Both the position numbers and the translations under genes were made by a program. The notes under the pieces are model-generated. The model was not told the origin of the DNA. It did not search any database and saw only the letters and a program-made list of their open reading frames with translations. Shown here piece by piece: positions 33,242-44,331 of a stretch of DNA of 64,000 nt (the first letter of the stretch is position 1; every line of letters starts with the position of its first letter). This DNA is from Rachicladosporium sp. CCFEE 5018 (lineage: Eukaryota > Ascomycota > Dothideomycetes > Cladosporiales > Cladosporiaceae): positions 1,059,454 to 1,123,453 of the forward strand of contig KZ111140.1 in assembly GCA_002077045.2 (NCBI GenBank). Direction: 5' to 3'.

Positions 33242-33708
33242 GCTGGCGGGGCGCGTGGCTAGCCTTCTGCACACACTTTGCACGAGCATTGAAAAAAAGG
33301 TCTCGTTACTGCTGGCGACTCTTGACACTACCTGCACGACAAGAGGCTAATGTGCCATAGTCATTGGGATGAGCTTCGGAACCTCGGCTAGTGCGGGCGT
33401 CTTCCCCGAGCGATTGGATGGAATTGGGGGAGTGATATGGAGACGATACGCCTCGTAGGGAACCACTCGGCAAGAATGTGCGAGCAGATCATCGACGATA
33501 TGCCTTGTAGGTGCTGGATATTCCACTGGGTCCCACGAACCTCATCTCGTCGAATTGCCTAATGGGGATCAAGGCACGTGATCAGCCAGATGCCCCAAAA
33601 AAAGTCCCGCTACATCACCACTCCCGAATCGCCCGCGTAGTCAGTCTCGAAGCCCATCTCCCATCTCTCTTCTCATTGCGTCGGCGTCCCGGGTCTACCA
33701 CAGCAATA
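33242..33708. promoter_or_regulatory. Shared EHD3-TUF1 promoter region (copy 2)
   Basis: Counterpart of 16275-16750, with several indels. The CACGTG core at 33575-33580 is retained within otherwise changed sequence, whereas the TATAAA seen in copy 1 is not. Confidence 0.4.
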
Positions 33709-35028
33709 ATGTCCTTCGCCAACACCTTCCTCCGCACCTCCCGCTCACTATGCATCCACACCGGTAATCCTGTGCAACGAGCCCTCAGCGCAAGGGGGCA
33801 AGCGCAGTTCATCAAGGCCAGCAGAGCCTACGCCACAATCTTTGAACGCAGCAAGCCTCACGTCAACATTGGCACAATCGGGCATGTAGACCACGGCAAA
33901 ACAACCCTCACAGCCGCCATCACCAAGCGCCAAGCCGAGAAGGGCTTCGCCGCCTACCTCGAATATGGCGCCATTGACAAAGCGCCCGAGGAAAGGAAGC
34001 GAGGTATCACGATCAGCACGGCGCATATCGAGTACTCGACTGAGGCACGGCATTATGCGCACGTCGATTGTCCCGGGCATGCGGATTACATCAAGAACAT
34101 GATCACGGGCGCTGCGTCCATGGACGGCGCGATTATCGTCGTAGCGGCGAGCGATGGGCAGATGCCGCAGACACGGGAGCATCTGCTGCTAGCGAGGCAG
34201 GTGGGCGTGCAGCGAATTGTGGTGTTTGTGAATAAAGTTGATGCGGTGGAGGATCCGGAGATGTTGGAGTTGGTGGAGATGGAGATGCGGGAGCTGCTTT
34301 CTTCGTACGGTTTCGAGGGAGACGATACACCGATCATCCTCGGCTCTGCGCTCTGCGCCATCGAAGGACGGAGACCCGAAATTGGCACGGAGAAGATTGA
34401 CGAGCTTCTCCAAGCCGTGGACACCTGGATCCCGACTCCCGAGCGAGACGTCGCGAAGCCCTTCCTCATGTCCGTGGAAGACGTCTTCTCCATCCCCGGT
34501 CGCGGCACCGTAGCCTCCGGCCGTGTGGAGCGAGGCGTCCTGCGAAAGGACTCCGAAGTCGAGCTCGTGGGCAAGAACAAATCGCCCATCAAGACAAAAG
34601 TAACCGACATCGAGACCTTCAAGAAGTCCTGTGACGAGTCCCGCGCCGGCGATAACTCCGGGCTCCTTCTCCGTGGCGTGAAGCGTGATGACGTGCAGCG
34701 CGGAATGGTCATCGTCGCCCCGAACACCACAAAGGCGCACCGAAAGTTCCTGACTTCGATGTACGTTCTCACCAAAGAAGAGGGAGGCCGACACACTGGT
34801 TTCGCGAACAACTACAAACCGCAGATGTTCATTCGAACTGCTGATGAGGCTGCGACACTGACATGGCCCGAGGGCGTAGAGGAGGGCAAGATGGTCATGC
34901 CGGGTGACAACGTCGAAATGGTGTGTGAGATCCACAAGCCGCTTGCTGTCGAGACGGGGCAGAGGTTCAATGTGCGCGAGGGAGGACGCACAGTGGCGAC
35001 GGGGCTGGTGACGAGGATTATTGAGTGA
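33709..35028 (+). CDS. TUF1: Mitochondrial elongation factor Tu (copy 2)
   Basis: Second version of 16751-18070, 439 residues, ATG 33709. The mature protein is the same as in copy 1; only two leader residues differ. Despite this, stretches such as 34200-34830 differ at about one base in seven, nearly all silent. This shows long separation of the two versions under strong purifying selection. Confidence 0.95.
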   Translation: MSFANTFLRTSRSLCIHTGNPVQRALSARGQAQFIKASRAYATIFERSKPHVNIGTIGHVDHGKTTLTAAITKRQAEKGFAAYLEYGAIDKAPEERKRGITISTAHIEYSTEARHYAHVDCPGHADYIKNMITGAASMDGAIIVVAASDGQMPQTREHLLLARQVGVQRIVVFVNKVDAVEDPEMLELVEMEMRELLSSYGFEGDDTPIILGSALCAIEGRRPEIGTEKIDELLQAVDTWIPTPERDVAKPFLMSVEDVFSIPGRGTVASGRVERGVLRKDSEVELVGKNKSPIKTKVTDIETFKKSCDESRAGDNSGLLLRGVKRDDVQRGMVIVAPNTTKAHRKFLTSMYVLTKEEGGRHTGFANNYKPQMFIRTADEAATLTWPEGVEEGKMVMPGDNVEMVCEIHKPLAVETGQRFNVREGGRTVATGLVTRIIE

Positions 35029-35322
35029 GCGGACCTTGCTGTTTGAGTTGGTGGCGGCGAGTGGGAAGAACTGTGTACGATTGGAAGAGCTGGAACCTCG
35101 TCAGAGACACCTGCGGGCATGGTGTGAGTGTCGTGGACGGATGGGTTGCGATCGTGGTGTAAGATGCATTGAGGCGATTGTGTACAAACATGGGCTTTCC
35201 CCTTCGACAAGACGGAAGGCTTCAGTGTACTTTAGCGATCGGACTGGGCGAAGCCAAGCCAGAGGCCATGCAATGCTTGCTTGGGTGGTAAGATGCGCTG
35301 TATAGTCCCGAGAAAATGCATC

Positions 35323-38300
35323 TCAGCTCTGCAACTCTGTCTCTCCATCCGCAGCATGCTCCTTGAATCTCCTCACACCAGCCACGCCCTTCTTCCCCGC
35401 ACCATCCCTCTCCCTCCTCAGCCGGCCCAGCTCAAACAACACAACCGCAGCAGCAGTCTGCACATTCAAACTCCGCGTAACCCCAACCTGCGGAATCTCC
35501 ACAAGCACATCACAAACCGCCAGCACCCTGGCCGGGATCCCCTCCCTCTCACTTCCAACAACCAGCACAATTTTACTCTCCTCTTCCCCACCTCTATCCA
35601 ACAGCGCATCCCCCAACTCCCTCGACCCAACAACCAAACTCCGATCCGTCTGCTCAATCCCCACAACCCTCCACCCCTCCTCCCTCTTCTTCGCCTCCAA
35701 CAACGCCGGCAGAGCCTCCACCCCACAAGGCAGTATAGCGAGATGGTTATGGCTACTGACGCTGACGGAGATGAAGGCTTTGTCCGCTACAACGCGCGGG
35801 TCGCGGACGTACAATGCTTCTGCGCCGAAGATCTCGGCGCAGCGGGAGAGGCCGCCGAGGTTTAGGGCGTTGTCTACGAGGGAGGAGATCAGGATTGTGC
35901 GGTGAGGTGGTGTGGAGGGGAAGGAGGTGGAGGGGGTTGCGAAGTAGGCTGTGCCTTTTGTTTGGAGGGCTTTGGACTCGAGGTTTGTGAGTGAGGTTGT
36001 AGAGGCTTGGATGGGCTCGGGATCGGCTTTTACGAAGGGGTCTGGGCCAGGCGCACGCGATATGGGTGGGCCGAGATGCATGATGCAAGATGGCCAGGTA
36101 TCTGTGAAGTACTGTCGGTCTGCTTCGTAGAGGCGGAGGAAGTCCTCTCTGCCGGTTAGAGGTGGCCGAGTGTCGTCGAGTTGTGTCCATAGGCCCTCAG
36201 TGAGATTCGTCAATGAATGGTCTTTCATGGGGTCAAGTGCACTCATGATACGCTCCGATGGAGGGTCACCGAATCGTGGCAGGGCGCGGATGTAGTCCTC
36301 GAGTGTGGTGTACGCTGGATTTTGTATGATGGTCGTCCAGTCTCTGCGCCGACAGACTTCCATGAGCTGCGGGAACGACCACTGCGCTTCATGCCTGACC
36401 ACTATCTTCGAGCTGGCGGAGTGGGAGACGAAAGTCATGGCTAGATTCGAAGCTAGGTCTTCCGTGCTGTCAGGCGTTCCAGCAAGCATCACGCCTACTT
36501 TCATCAGGCTTGCCAGAAACTTTGGGTTCGAGTGATGATCTCTCGTAGCGAGTAGCTTGCGGCTGTGGCTTTGGAGCGAGAGATGAGCGAGCTGCATTCT
36601 GGCGACCATCCACTCGACGATGTGCCGATACCGAGGCAGAGGCTCCAGTGCCAGGATATGGAGCAGGTCATCCACAATTCGTCCCAGCTGCTCAAGCGAC
36701 TCGCTTGTGTGAGCGAGCTCGAGACAGACAAGCAGTACTTGCAGCTGCAGTGTAGTCTTCCAAGGACTGACTGACGGTGGTGGGTCCTTCTGTTGCTTCC
36801 ACCGCGACAGTATAGCGTTGGCAATACCCATCGCAAGACCGTCGTACTGCGCGCCGAGTCGGCCAATAAGATCAAGGTACGCAGCGAAGCCGTGTCCTTC
36901 CGGAAAGCCATAGTAGATGGCAGTGTTGACTCTTCCAGGCGCAATGGAGTCGAGTATCGTCAGCATAGAATACTCCATGATGAGATCGACGTTGGGTTGG
37001 GGCGGACATTGCGAAATAGTGACGAGAAAGTCTTGCATATTCAGTAAGCCGGCTGCATCGGGGACCGTCAGCAACGCTCTCCGTAGGCTGACAATAAGTG
37101 GCGCAAAGGCGAAGCTACGTCTGGTCGCCACCTGAGCCAATTGAGTAAGAGTGCTTTGGAGGAACTCAGCAATTTGGCGATCTCCACTTCTGCCACTGTC
37201 GACTGCTCTGCGGAGGACTTCAGGATGGAAGCACACCCTTGGAGATGTCAGCAGCAGCTGTCTGGGATATTCCAAGAAGGCGACATCAGTATACAGGTCC
37301 TGAAGCTGGGAGAGAAGCTCAGTACTGTCCCATTCGAGGCCGTCATCCAGAGTGGTCAGTAATTTCTGGCACTTGGTGAGCGCCTGATCGATCGCAAGAT
37401 CTCGGTTCGAGAGCTGCAGCAGACCAGCATCTTGAGTGTAGCTGTCGCTTCGACTTGAGCGTTGGAACCTCTCTACTTTGGCGATGAGACTTACAACGCG
37501 GTCTCGACTCAGATTGGAAAGGCTTGGTTGTGTGGTTCTGGTGGAAACCAACAGTAATTGGTAGGTTTTGTGGCACTGTATCACGAGCGCATCGCTAGCT
37601 ATGTCGGAGAGGGTGTTCCAGGACGAGATGGCCAGCACTTTATCGATGCTCTCATTTGGCAGTCCTATATCACGGAGCTGCGCCAGACCATCAGCGATAC
37701 CAATGAGGATGTGTATCGCCGCAGATGTGAACAGGCTCGCTTGCCGTGCAATGAGGAAGTCGAGCAGCATGTTCAACACACTTTGCACTGCTCTTCCATC
37801 CGATCTCCGTCGTAGTACGCTCGAGATGAAATTGGCCACCCGCTCGCCGTGCTGGCAGCGAATTCCCTTTCCATGTCGTTTCGTAGATGACACGTACAGT
37901 GTCCCTTCTACAGCCCAGGGCATGAAGGGATCCTGGAGTAGGTCAACGAAACCCAGCGCATTGTCCACGGATTTGAGGTCCGTACGGAGCATCCATCCGC
38001 CGATGTACTTGCGGTTTTGATCTTGCATGGTTTTGTCGAGGCCCGATGCGAGCAAGACGAAGAGCCACCGTGGCGGCAAGATAGACTTTGCCGAGGCCAA
38101 TAGTGCGAGGTCATGTTCGCATTCTGCTACCAAATTCGCATAACGTGCGAGTACGAGGGTCTCGAAGATGGTGATGAAGCGATCGTATTGAGCAATTATC
38201 ATGGTACTGGGCACTAATCTTGCGTCAGCTCACACGTCCGGTCCGACGTACCTGTATGTTGCCACATGCACACAATGAGGCTCATCCTGTTCGGGTAAGC

Positions 38301-39214
38301 CACGCACTGTAGGAGCCTGGTAAGTGTACCCTACCTTCAATGTCCCGGGCCACTAGCAGCAGCTTCTTGTGACACACAGCATAAGCGACAGAGCCCCTCA
38401 GTATATCAAGTGACAACTTCCGTCGCTCCGCATCACCATGGCGGAGTCCACTCTCAACAAGTTGCCAGTAAGAGTCAGCTTCAACATCAAGAGATGTACT
38501 ACTCACGGAGCTGTGTAAGCTGACAGCTTGTGACCACACTGTGTAGCCTACCGTCTGATAGAGCTTCGGTCTAGCGGCCATGAGTAGCGCTCTGATCGCA
38601 GCATGCAATTGCCTAGAGATCTCATGGTTTGCGATGCACCTATGCAGGAGCCTGGATACGAATGCTCTGGCGGAAGAGAGAATCGATGAATCTATGCACC
38701 CAAGGAATAAGAGCGCAAAGGGCATTACTTTCTTCACGTGTGCGTTCTTGGCCGGATCAGACTCACAGGCACGCGTGAAAAAGTCCATCCAGTGACTTGC
38801 AAAATTTAGAGAGGATGTAGCGTTTTCTTGAGTTGAGATGTGTCGAAATGATGGCGCAATCGCTTGGGCGTAGCCTGATAGCAAGACGTCAGGCGTACTC
38901 GTAGCGTAGTCGCTGGACGACGCAAGTCGTTCGGACGCCAGCGAAAGCAGCCTGTCCAAGAAGACTTCGGAGCCCACAATCAGTGCTGCGACATTGTCGC
39001 CGGCGCCTCGCTCGATTTGTGAGGCAAGAATCTCGGTCAGAATCTTGTTCACATTGGAGTGAGGTAGATCGGTCGCAAGATTGAGCAGAAGTCCTGCGGT
39101 CACCTCATCGTAGACGCTGCTCAGCTGCTCAAGCAGCGCGATGCTCAGCGATAGGCGCTGCTCAGGATCCAGTGTCTGGTGCAGCACTCGAGCCGCCGCG
39201 CCAGTCGCTACCAT
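35323..39214 (-). CDS. TRM3: Trm3/TARBP1-like tRNA (Gm18) 2'-O-methyltransferase, complete
   Basis: Large SPOUT methyltransferase for 2'-O-methyl-G18 of tRNA. Exon 1 39214-38335 and exon 2 38213-35323 give 1256 residues, in the range of Trm3/TARBP1. Start is ATG 39214. The intron (38214-38334, 121 nt) uses a GTAGGG donor here and GTAAGG in the contig 3 copy; its acceptor ATTAG follows a CTGAC branch site. The N-terminal 1000 residues look like helical repeats without motifs, as in the family. The C-terminus has the three SpoU motifs (NLGGLSRCAEIFGAEALYV, VGSEREGIP, PQVGVTRSLNV). A Ser/Thr-rich linker just before the catalytic domain (about 35980-36060) is poorly conserved between copies. Confidence 0.88.
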
Positions 39215-39904
39215 GACGACAGCGACACGTCACAGAGTACCGAGCCTACCTCCCCACTTGAGCGACGCTACTTATGTATGCGCCGGGCAGATGCAAAGGA
39301 ATTGTACTACTATGGAATGGGAGAGAGTCTCCAAAGTCAAAATGAGGCGAGATATTGCAGCACTGACAAAGTTCGTGTACAGTTGCCATAAGTATTGGCG
39401 GGTATCTAAATCATCACGTCCAGCACTCTGTCTCGCGTCTCGCTCTACAGATTTCAGTCATCGTCCAAATCGTCGCAACTGTCGCTCCCAGTTGCGCTAC
39501 CATAGCTCGCCGCCAGCGAAGGCCACACCCTCGCCGTTGATCCCGGCAGCCATCTTCAGACACCAAGCAAGCTCCGCAGGTCGTGACCTCTTCTCGAAGT
39601 ACACAATGGCCAGGCGCAGGATCGGCGATGCCCCTATCATACCCACTGGAAGTTTGTCAGTCACTCTGGGGAGTATCTTGTCTTCGCCGATTCTACTCAC
39701 AAAAGCTTCCGTTCTTCCCGATGAGTGCGGGCAGGACCCGGCAGATGTCAGTCATGATGGAGTCAAGATCCTGTTCCATATCGTCGAGCGACGCTGGCAT
39801 ACCAGTAATCGCAGCGGCAGCTTGCAGCATCGAGATCAACATCTCCAGCGCGAACGCTTTGTACAGGAGCCACGCGCCAAGCACCTCCACGAAGCGCCAG
39901 TCCG
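38211..39904. repeat. Segment B, first copy (end of contig 2)
   Basis: 1,694 bp repeated at 40005-41698 without length change and with about two dozen base differences (about 1.5%). It ends at the last base before gap 2. It covers TRM3 exon 1, the intergenic stretch and the 3' part of the Zn2Cys6 gene. Confidence 0.95.
39497..39904 (-). CDS. Zn2Cys6 regulator, C-terminal fragment cut by gap
   Basis: Only the last exon (39645-39497) and part of the preceding exon (39904-39701) are present; the rest is beyond the contig end. The complete gene is at 41291-43085. The intron between them contains a C where the contig 3 version has an A; the coding parts agree. Confidence 0.85.
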
Positions 39905-40004
39905 NNNNNNNNNNNNNNNNNNNNNNNNNNNNNNNNNNNNNNNNNNNNNNNNNNNNNNNNNNNNNNNNNNNNNNNNNNNNNNNNNNNNNNNNNNNNNNNN
40001 NNNN
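39905..40004. other. Assembly gap 2 (100 N)
   Basis: Exactly 100 unknown bases. The left flank ends inside the Zn2Cys6 gene; the right flank begins two to three bases inside TRM3 exon 2. Confidence 0.99.
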
Positions 40005-41008
40005 GCACTAATCTTGCGTCAGCTCACACGTCCGGTCCGACGTACCTGTATGTTGCCACATGCACACAATGAGGCTCATCCTGTTCGGGTAAGCCACGCA
40101 CTGTGGGAGCCTGGCAAGTGTACCTTACCTTCAATGTCCCGGGCCACTAGCAGCAGCTTCTTGTGACACACAGCATAAGCGACAGAGCCCCTCAGTATAT
40201 CAAGTGACAACTTCCGTCGCTCCGCATCACCATGGCGGAGTCCACTCTCAACAAGTTGCCAGTAAGAGTCAGCTTCAACATCAAGAAATGTACTACTCAC
40301 GGAGCTGTGTAAGCTGACAGCTTGTGACCACACTGTGTAGCCTACCGTCTGATAGAGCTTCGGTCTAGCGGCCATGAGTAGCGCTCCGATCGCAGCATGC
40401 AATTGCCTAGAGATCTCATGGTTTGCGATGCACCTATGCAGGAGCCTGGATACGAATGCTCTGGCGGAAGAGAGAATCGATGAATCTATGCACCCAAGGA
40501 ATAAGAGCGCAAAGGGCATTACTTTCTTCACGTGTGCGTTCTTGGCCGAATCAGACTCACAGGCACGCGTGAAGAAGTCCATCCAGTGACTTGCAAAATT
40601 CAGAGAGGATGTAGCGTTTTCTTGAGTTGAGATGTGTCGAAATGATGGCGCAATCGCTTGGGCGTAGCCTGGTAGCAAGACTTCAGGCGTACTCGTAGCG
40701 TAGTCGCTGGACGACGCAAATCGTTCGGACGCCAGCGAAAGCAGCCTGTCCAAGAAAACTTCGGAGCCCACAATCAGTGCTGCGACATTGTCGCCGGCGC
40801 CTCGCTCGATTTGTGAGGCAAGAATCTCGGGCAGAATCTTGTTCACATTGGAGTGAGGTAGATCGGTCGCAAGATTGAGCAGAAGTCCTGCGGTCACCTC
40901 ATCGTAGACGCTGCGAAGCTGCTCAAGCAGCGCGATGCTCAGCGAGAGGCGCTGCTCAGGATCCAGCGTCTGGTGCAGCACTCGAGCCGCCGCGCCAGTC
41001 GCTACCAT
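40005..41008 (-). CDS. TRM3: TRM3 exon 1, 3' truncated by gap (contig 3 copy)
   Basis: Exon 1 (41008-40129), the 121-nt intron with a better donor (GTAAGG) and the first three coding bases of exon 2, after which the contig starts. It supports the splice model for the complete gene. About nine amino-acid differences from contig 2, none disruptive. Confidence 0.85.
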
Positions 41009-41698
41009 GACGACAGCGACACGTCACAGAGCACCGAGACTACCTCCCCACTTGAGCGACGCTACTTATGTATGCGCCGGGCAGATGCAAAGGAATTGTA
41101 CTACTATGGAATGGGAGAGAGAGTCCAAAGTCAAAATGAGGCGAGATATTGCAGCACTGACAAAGTTCGTGTACAGTTGCCATAATTATTGGCGGGTATC
41201 TAAATCATCACGTCCAGCACTCTGTCTCGCGCCTCGCTCTACAGATTTCAGTCATCGTCCAAATCGTCGCAACTGTCGCTCCCAGTTGCGCTACCATAGC
41301 TCGCCGCCAGCAAAGGCCACACCCTCGCCGTTGATCCCGGCAGCCATCTTCAGACACCAAGCAAGCTCCGCAGGTCGTGACCTCTTCTCGAAGTACACAA
41401 TGGCCAGGCGCAGGATCGGCGATGCCCCTATCATACCCACTGGAAGTTTGTCAGTCACTCTGGGGAGTATCTTGTCTTAGCCGATTCTACTCACAAAAGC
41501 TTCCGTTCTTCCCGATGAGTGCGGGCAGGACCCGGCAGATGTCAGTCATGATGGAGTCAAGATCCTGTTCCATATCGTCGAGCGACGCTGGCATACCAGT
41601 AATCGCAGCGGCAGCTTGCAGCATCGAGATCAACATCTCCAGCGCGAACGCTTTGTACAGGAGCCACGCGCCAAGCACCTCCACGAAGCGCCAGTCCG
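40005..41698. repeat. Segment B, second copy (start of contig 3)
   Basis: Second version of 38211-39904, beginning at the first base after gap 2. Confidence 0.95.
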
Positions 41699-43085
41699 GT
41701 AAAGTGAACACCTGGGGGAAAGTCATGTCACCATTCAACCATGAGCTGACTGCAGGGTACTCGTCGAGGTCGCAAAGCTTATCGTCTGTGCGCCCATACG
41801 CGACCTGCTCATTGAACTTGTCGAGTTCTTGCAGAAACGTGCCTAGCTCGCATGCTGCAGCAAACAATTTTAGTGGATCCTTCTGCTCTATGCCGAGATG
41901 TGTCTTTTCCAGTATGCCAGGCAGACGAACGCCGACGTCTTGCACGTCCCATGCGAGATCGCGTTGTGGTGCGCTTAACGACACTGCAATCCACTTGGCA
42001 TCTGCAAGGAAAGTCCGCTTCTGAAGGCTTGAGCTATGGTAGGTCTACTTGGCATCAGTCGACAGACTCCAACATAGAGACTTGGAAGACATACCAGTAC
42101 TGCACGTGCATGTAGGAACAGCATCGCCTCTGTCGAATCCTTCAGAGGTTCGGGCCCGCGCATTTGCAGCAGCTTCTCCAGTCCGCTGCCATGCATAATA
42201 TAGTTTGCCGATTGATGCAGTGCATCGAAGGACTGACACAGTCAGTAGTGCATCGACTGGGGAGCGAATCACAATACATACACCGCACAAAGCCGTGATC
42301 AGAACCGCGCTTGCGATCTGATCATTCCATGACTCCCCTGGCTGCATTCGAGAGATCGACTGCATAAGCTGCCGTAGACTCTGGCCGTAAAGTCTTCGTG
42401 CTTGCATTAGCAAAGTCGGGTCTTTGTACGCTGAGCCTATCTGCACCAACGCAAGAGTGTCGATAGCTGTCACCAATGCCGGCTGCTTGATCTCCGTGAA
42501 GTAAAAGTGGGAAATATCCATCAGATCCAGCGGTACGGATGTCACAGTATTACAAGGTAGGAGCTTCGACATGGCCATAGACACAAGCTGGAGTCGATTT
42601 TGCGACGCCAAGGACACTGCGGGCGGGAGAGTTGGCGAAGGGATCGCGACGGTCATATTCTTGAACTCGCGCCTGACTGACTCCGTCGAGTCTGTAATCC
42701 AGCTTGACGAAGAATCGGTGCTGGACTCATTGCTCGGATTTCGATCCAGTTGGGGCGGTGGAATTCGTTTGACAGGTCGAACTTGACTTCGTTCTGAGGG
42801 TCGCGTTGCGCCGGCAGCCTGATATATGACAACATTTAGAGGTCGATCGGTCTCGGAGCGGTAGCCTGGGCAAGGTATGCCATGGGTTGCGCACTTCTTG
42901 CAGCTTGGTCGAGTCTGATCGCACTACACAGGCGATCAGCCGTTAGGACAATGCGAGCGTGGCAGGCAACATACACCTATCTTGCGACGTCTACACGCGT
43001 AACCTGAGGAAGATGTTAGTCAGCGTTGTGTCGCAAACCATATCGCCTGACAAGGATACGAACATCCACTACTTCGCAAAGGCAT
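41291..43085 (-). CDS. Zn(II)2Cys6 fungal transcription factor
   Basis: Nuclear regulator of the Gal4-like binuclear zinc cluster class with a fungal-specific helical middle/C-terminal domain. Six exons (43085-43064, 43003-42975, 42923-42282, 42232-42095, 42020-41495, 41439-41291) give 501 residues. Cysteines at 8, 11, 18, 25, 28 and 35 fit the classic spacing (C-X2-C-X6-C-X6-C-X2-C-X6-C). The cluster is split over three exons: the codon for C8 spans intron 1 and C18 opens exon 3, so the motif appears only after splicing, which supports the model. The intron 1 donor (GTTCGT) is weak; the others are standard. The later region (SFDALHQSANYIMHGSGL, LLQMRGPEPL) resembles the C-terminal domain of this class. 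Target genes are unknown; it is divergent from the ankyrin gene. Confidence 0.85.
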
Positions 43086-44331
43086 CACCGGTGGTGTCTA
43101 CTAGGTCCATGTGTTTGAATATGAAGGTCTAGTCGTCAATGTGCTCGAGTGATCACATTGATGATTTCATCACACCAAAGGCTGGACGTTGACAGCTGTG
43201 CCTACCGCAGATCGCGTCATGCGATAACAACAAATCGAGACTGTAAGGTACATACTCTCCAGGCATGTGCAGCACAGCCCTGATCTCCTTCACATAGCAC
43301 TGTCTTTAGCGCACGCGGATTCGGAGTGAAATCCACAGGGCCAGAAGCTTGACCTGGGCAATTCGGAGAGAGTCACCGAAAAGACACACCGCTCTCGCAC
43401 AGTCTAACGTCCTTGGGTTTGGCGGGTGATTACCAAATCTTGCGAAGATTAGCAAGCTTTGAGGCTCGAGAGGAATATTGTTCTCTGCAGCAAGATGGCA
43501 CACGGCCAGGTTGGTTCGCTGCTGGTTCTTGTCGCACAATCTAATCAGGCCGCTTCAAAAGTGGTATCCAAGCTGCAGAAGTACGCGACGCCTGCGAATG
43601 CTCCGATAGTCTGCCGTAAAGGAAGGCATCAGCCGTCGATGTCTCGACCACAGTAGTCGTCGAATATTTGTGTTAGCATGGGCTATGCATTCTGCAGACG
43701 CATCAGACCTCTTTCTCAAGATACCAGCCGGAGCACGATAAGTGTTCCGTGGCCAATGGAGAATAGAACGGTCAATAAAGACTGCCACGTCGTAGCGCAT
43801 ACTGATCCTCGACCTTCACAACGAAATCAACGTGACCCTAATGAAAATGCACCCTCGGCTACGAGACTGCTAGTTGCTCCTGTTGTCAATAACTTGCGAT
43901 AGTTCATGTCGGTCTTTGACACATGAGGGTCGGTAGACAGTCGGGTCGGTTTTCGACTTTGGTTCGGATAGCATTGCGTAGCAGTGATATCTAGCATTCG
44001 CCAGGTGTCGATGTTGCTCGACTTGCTGGTCTTGGTAGGGAAACCACTGTCAACAGTCGTCGCTACTCAACTGCCTCACTCATGGAAACTTGAATGATTG
44101 ATGCTCTGGCGGTGGTATAGTTCTCAAATCCGGCCATGTTTCACCGGCTGGTCCGCTAGTCGGCGTAGCCGCACTCGGCGCTGCAGGGGTGCGTTCCTTC
44201 GTCTAATCCTCGTAATGCAAGCGAATGTTTGCTCTGTCTAGGCCTCGTCAGCTTCGTCAACAAGCCAGCGCAGCTATGCATGGCGGCGTGGCGGCAGAAC
44301 GCGCTCAGGAAGTACCTTGATCTGTTGGACT
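43086..44331. other. 1.2 kb divergent intergenic region
   Basis: Separates the Zn2Cys6 gene and the ankyrin gene, which point away from each other, so it must hold both promoters. Open frames here are under 80 codons, start mostly with non-ATG codons and have no recognisable domain. I see no RNA gene or repeat. Confidence 0.5.

Larger units (their letters stand above)
20489..37337. repeat. Segment A, second copy (start of contig 2)
   Basis: Second version of 3551-20388, 16,849 bp, same orientation and gene order. It begins at the first base after the N-run. Sequence then continues into TRM3 5' DNA that contig 1 lacks, as expected for overlapping contigs. Confidence 0.95.
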
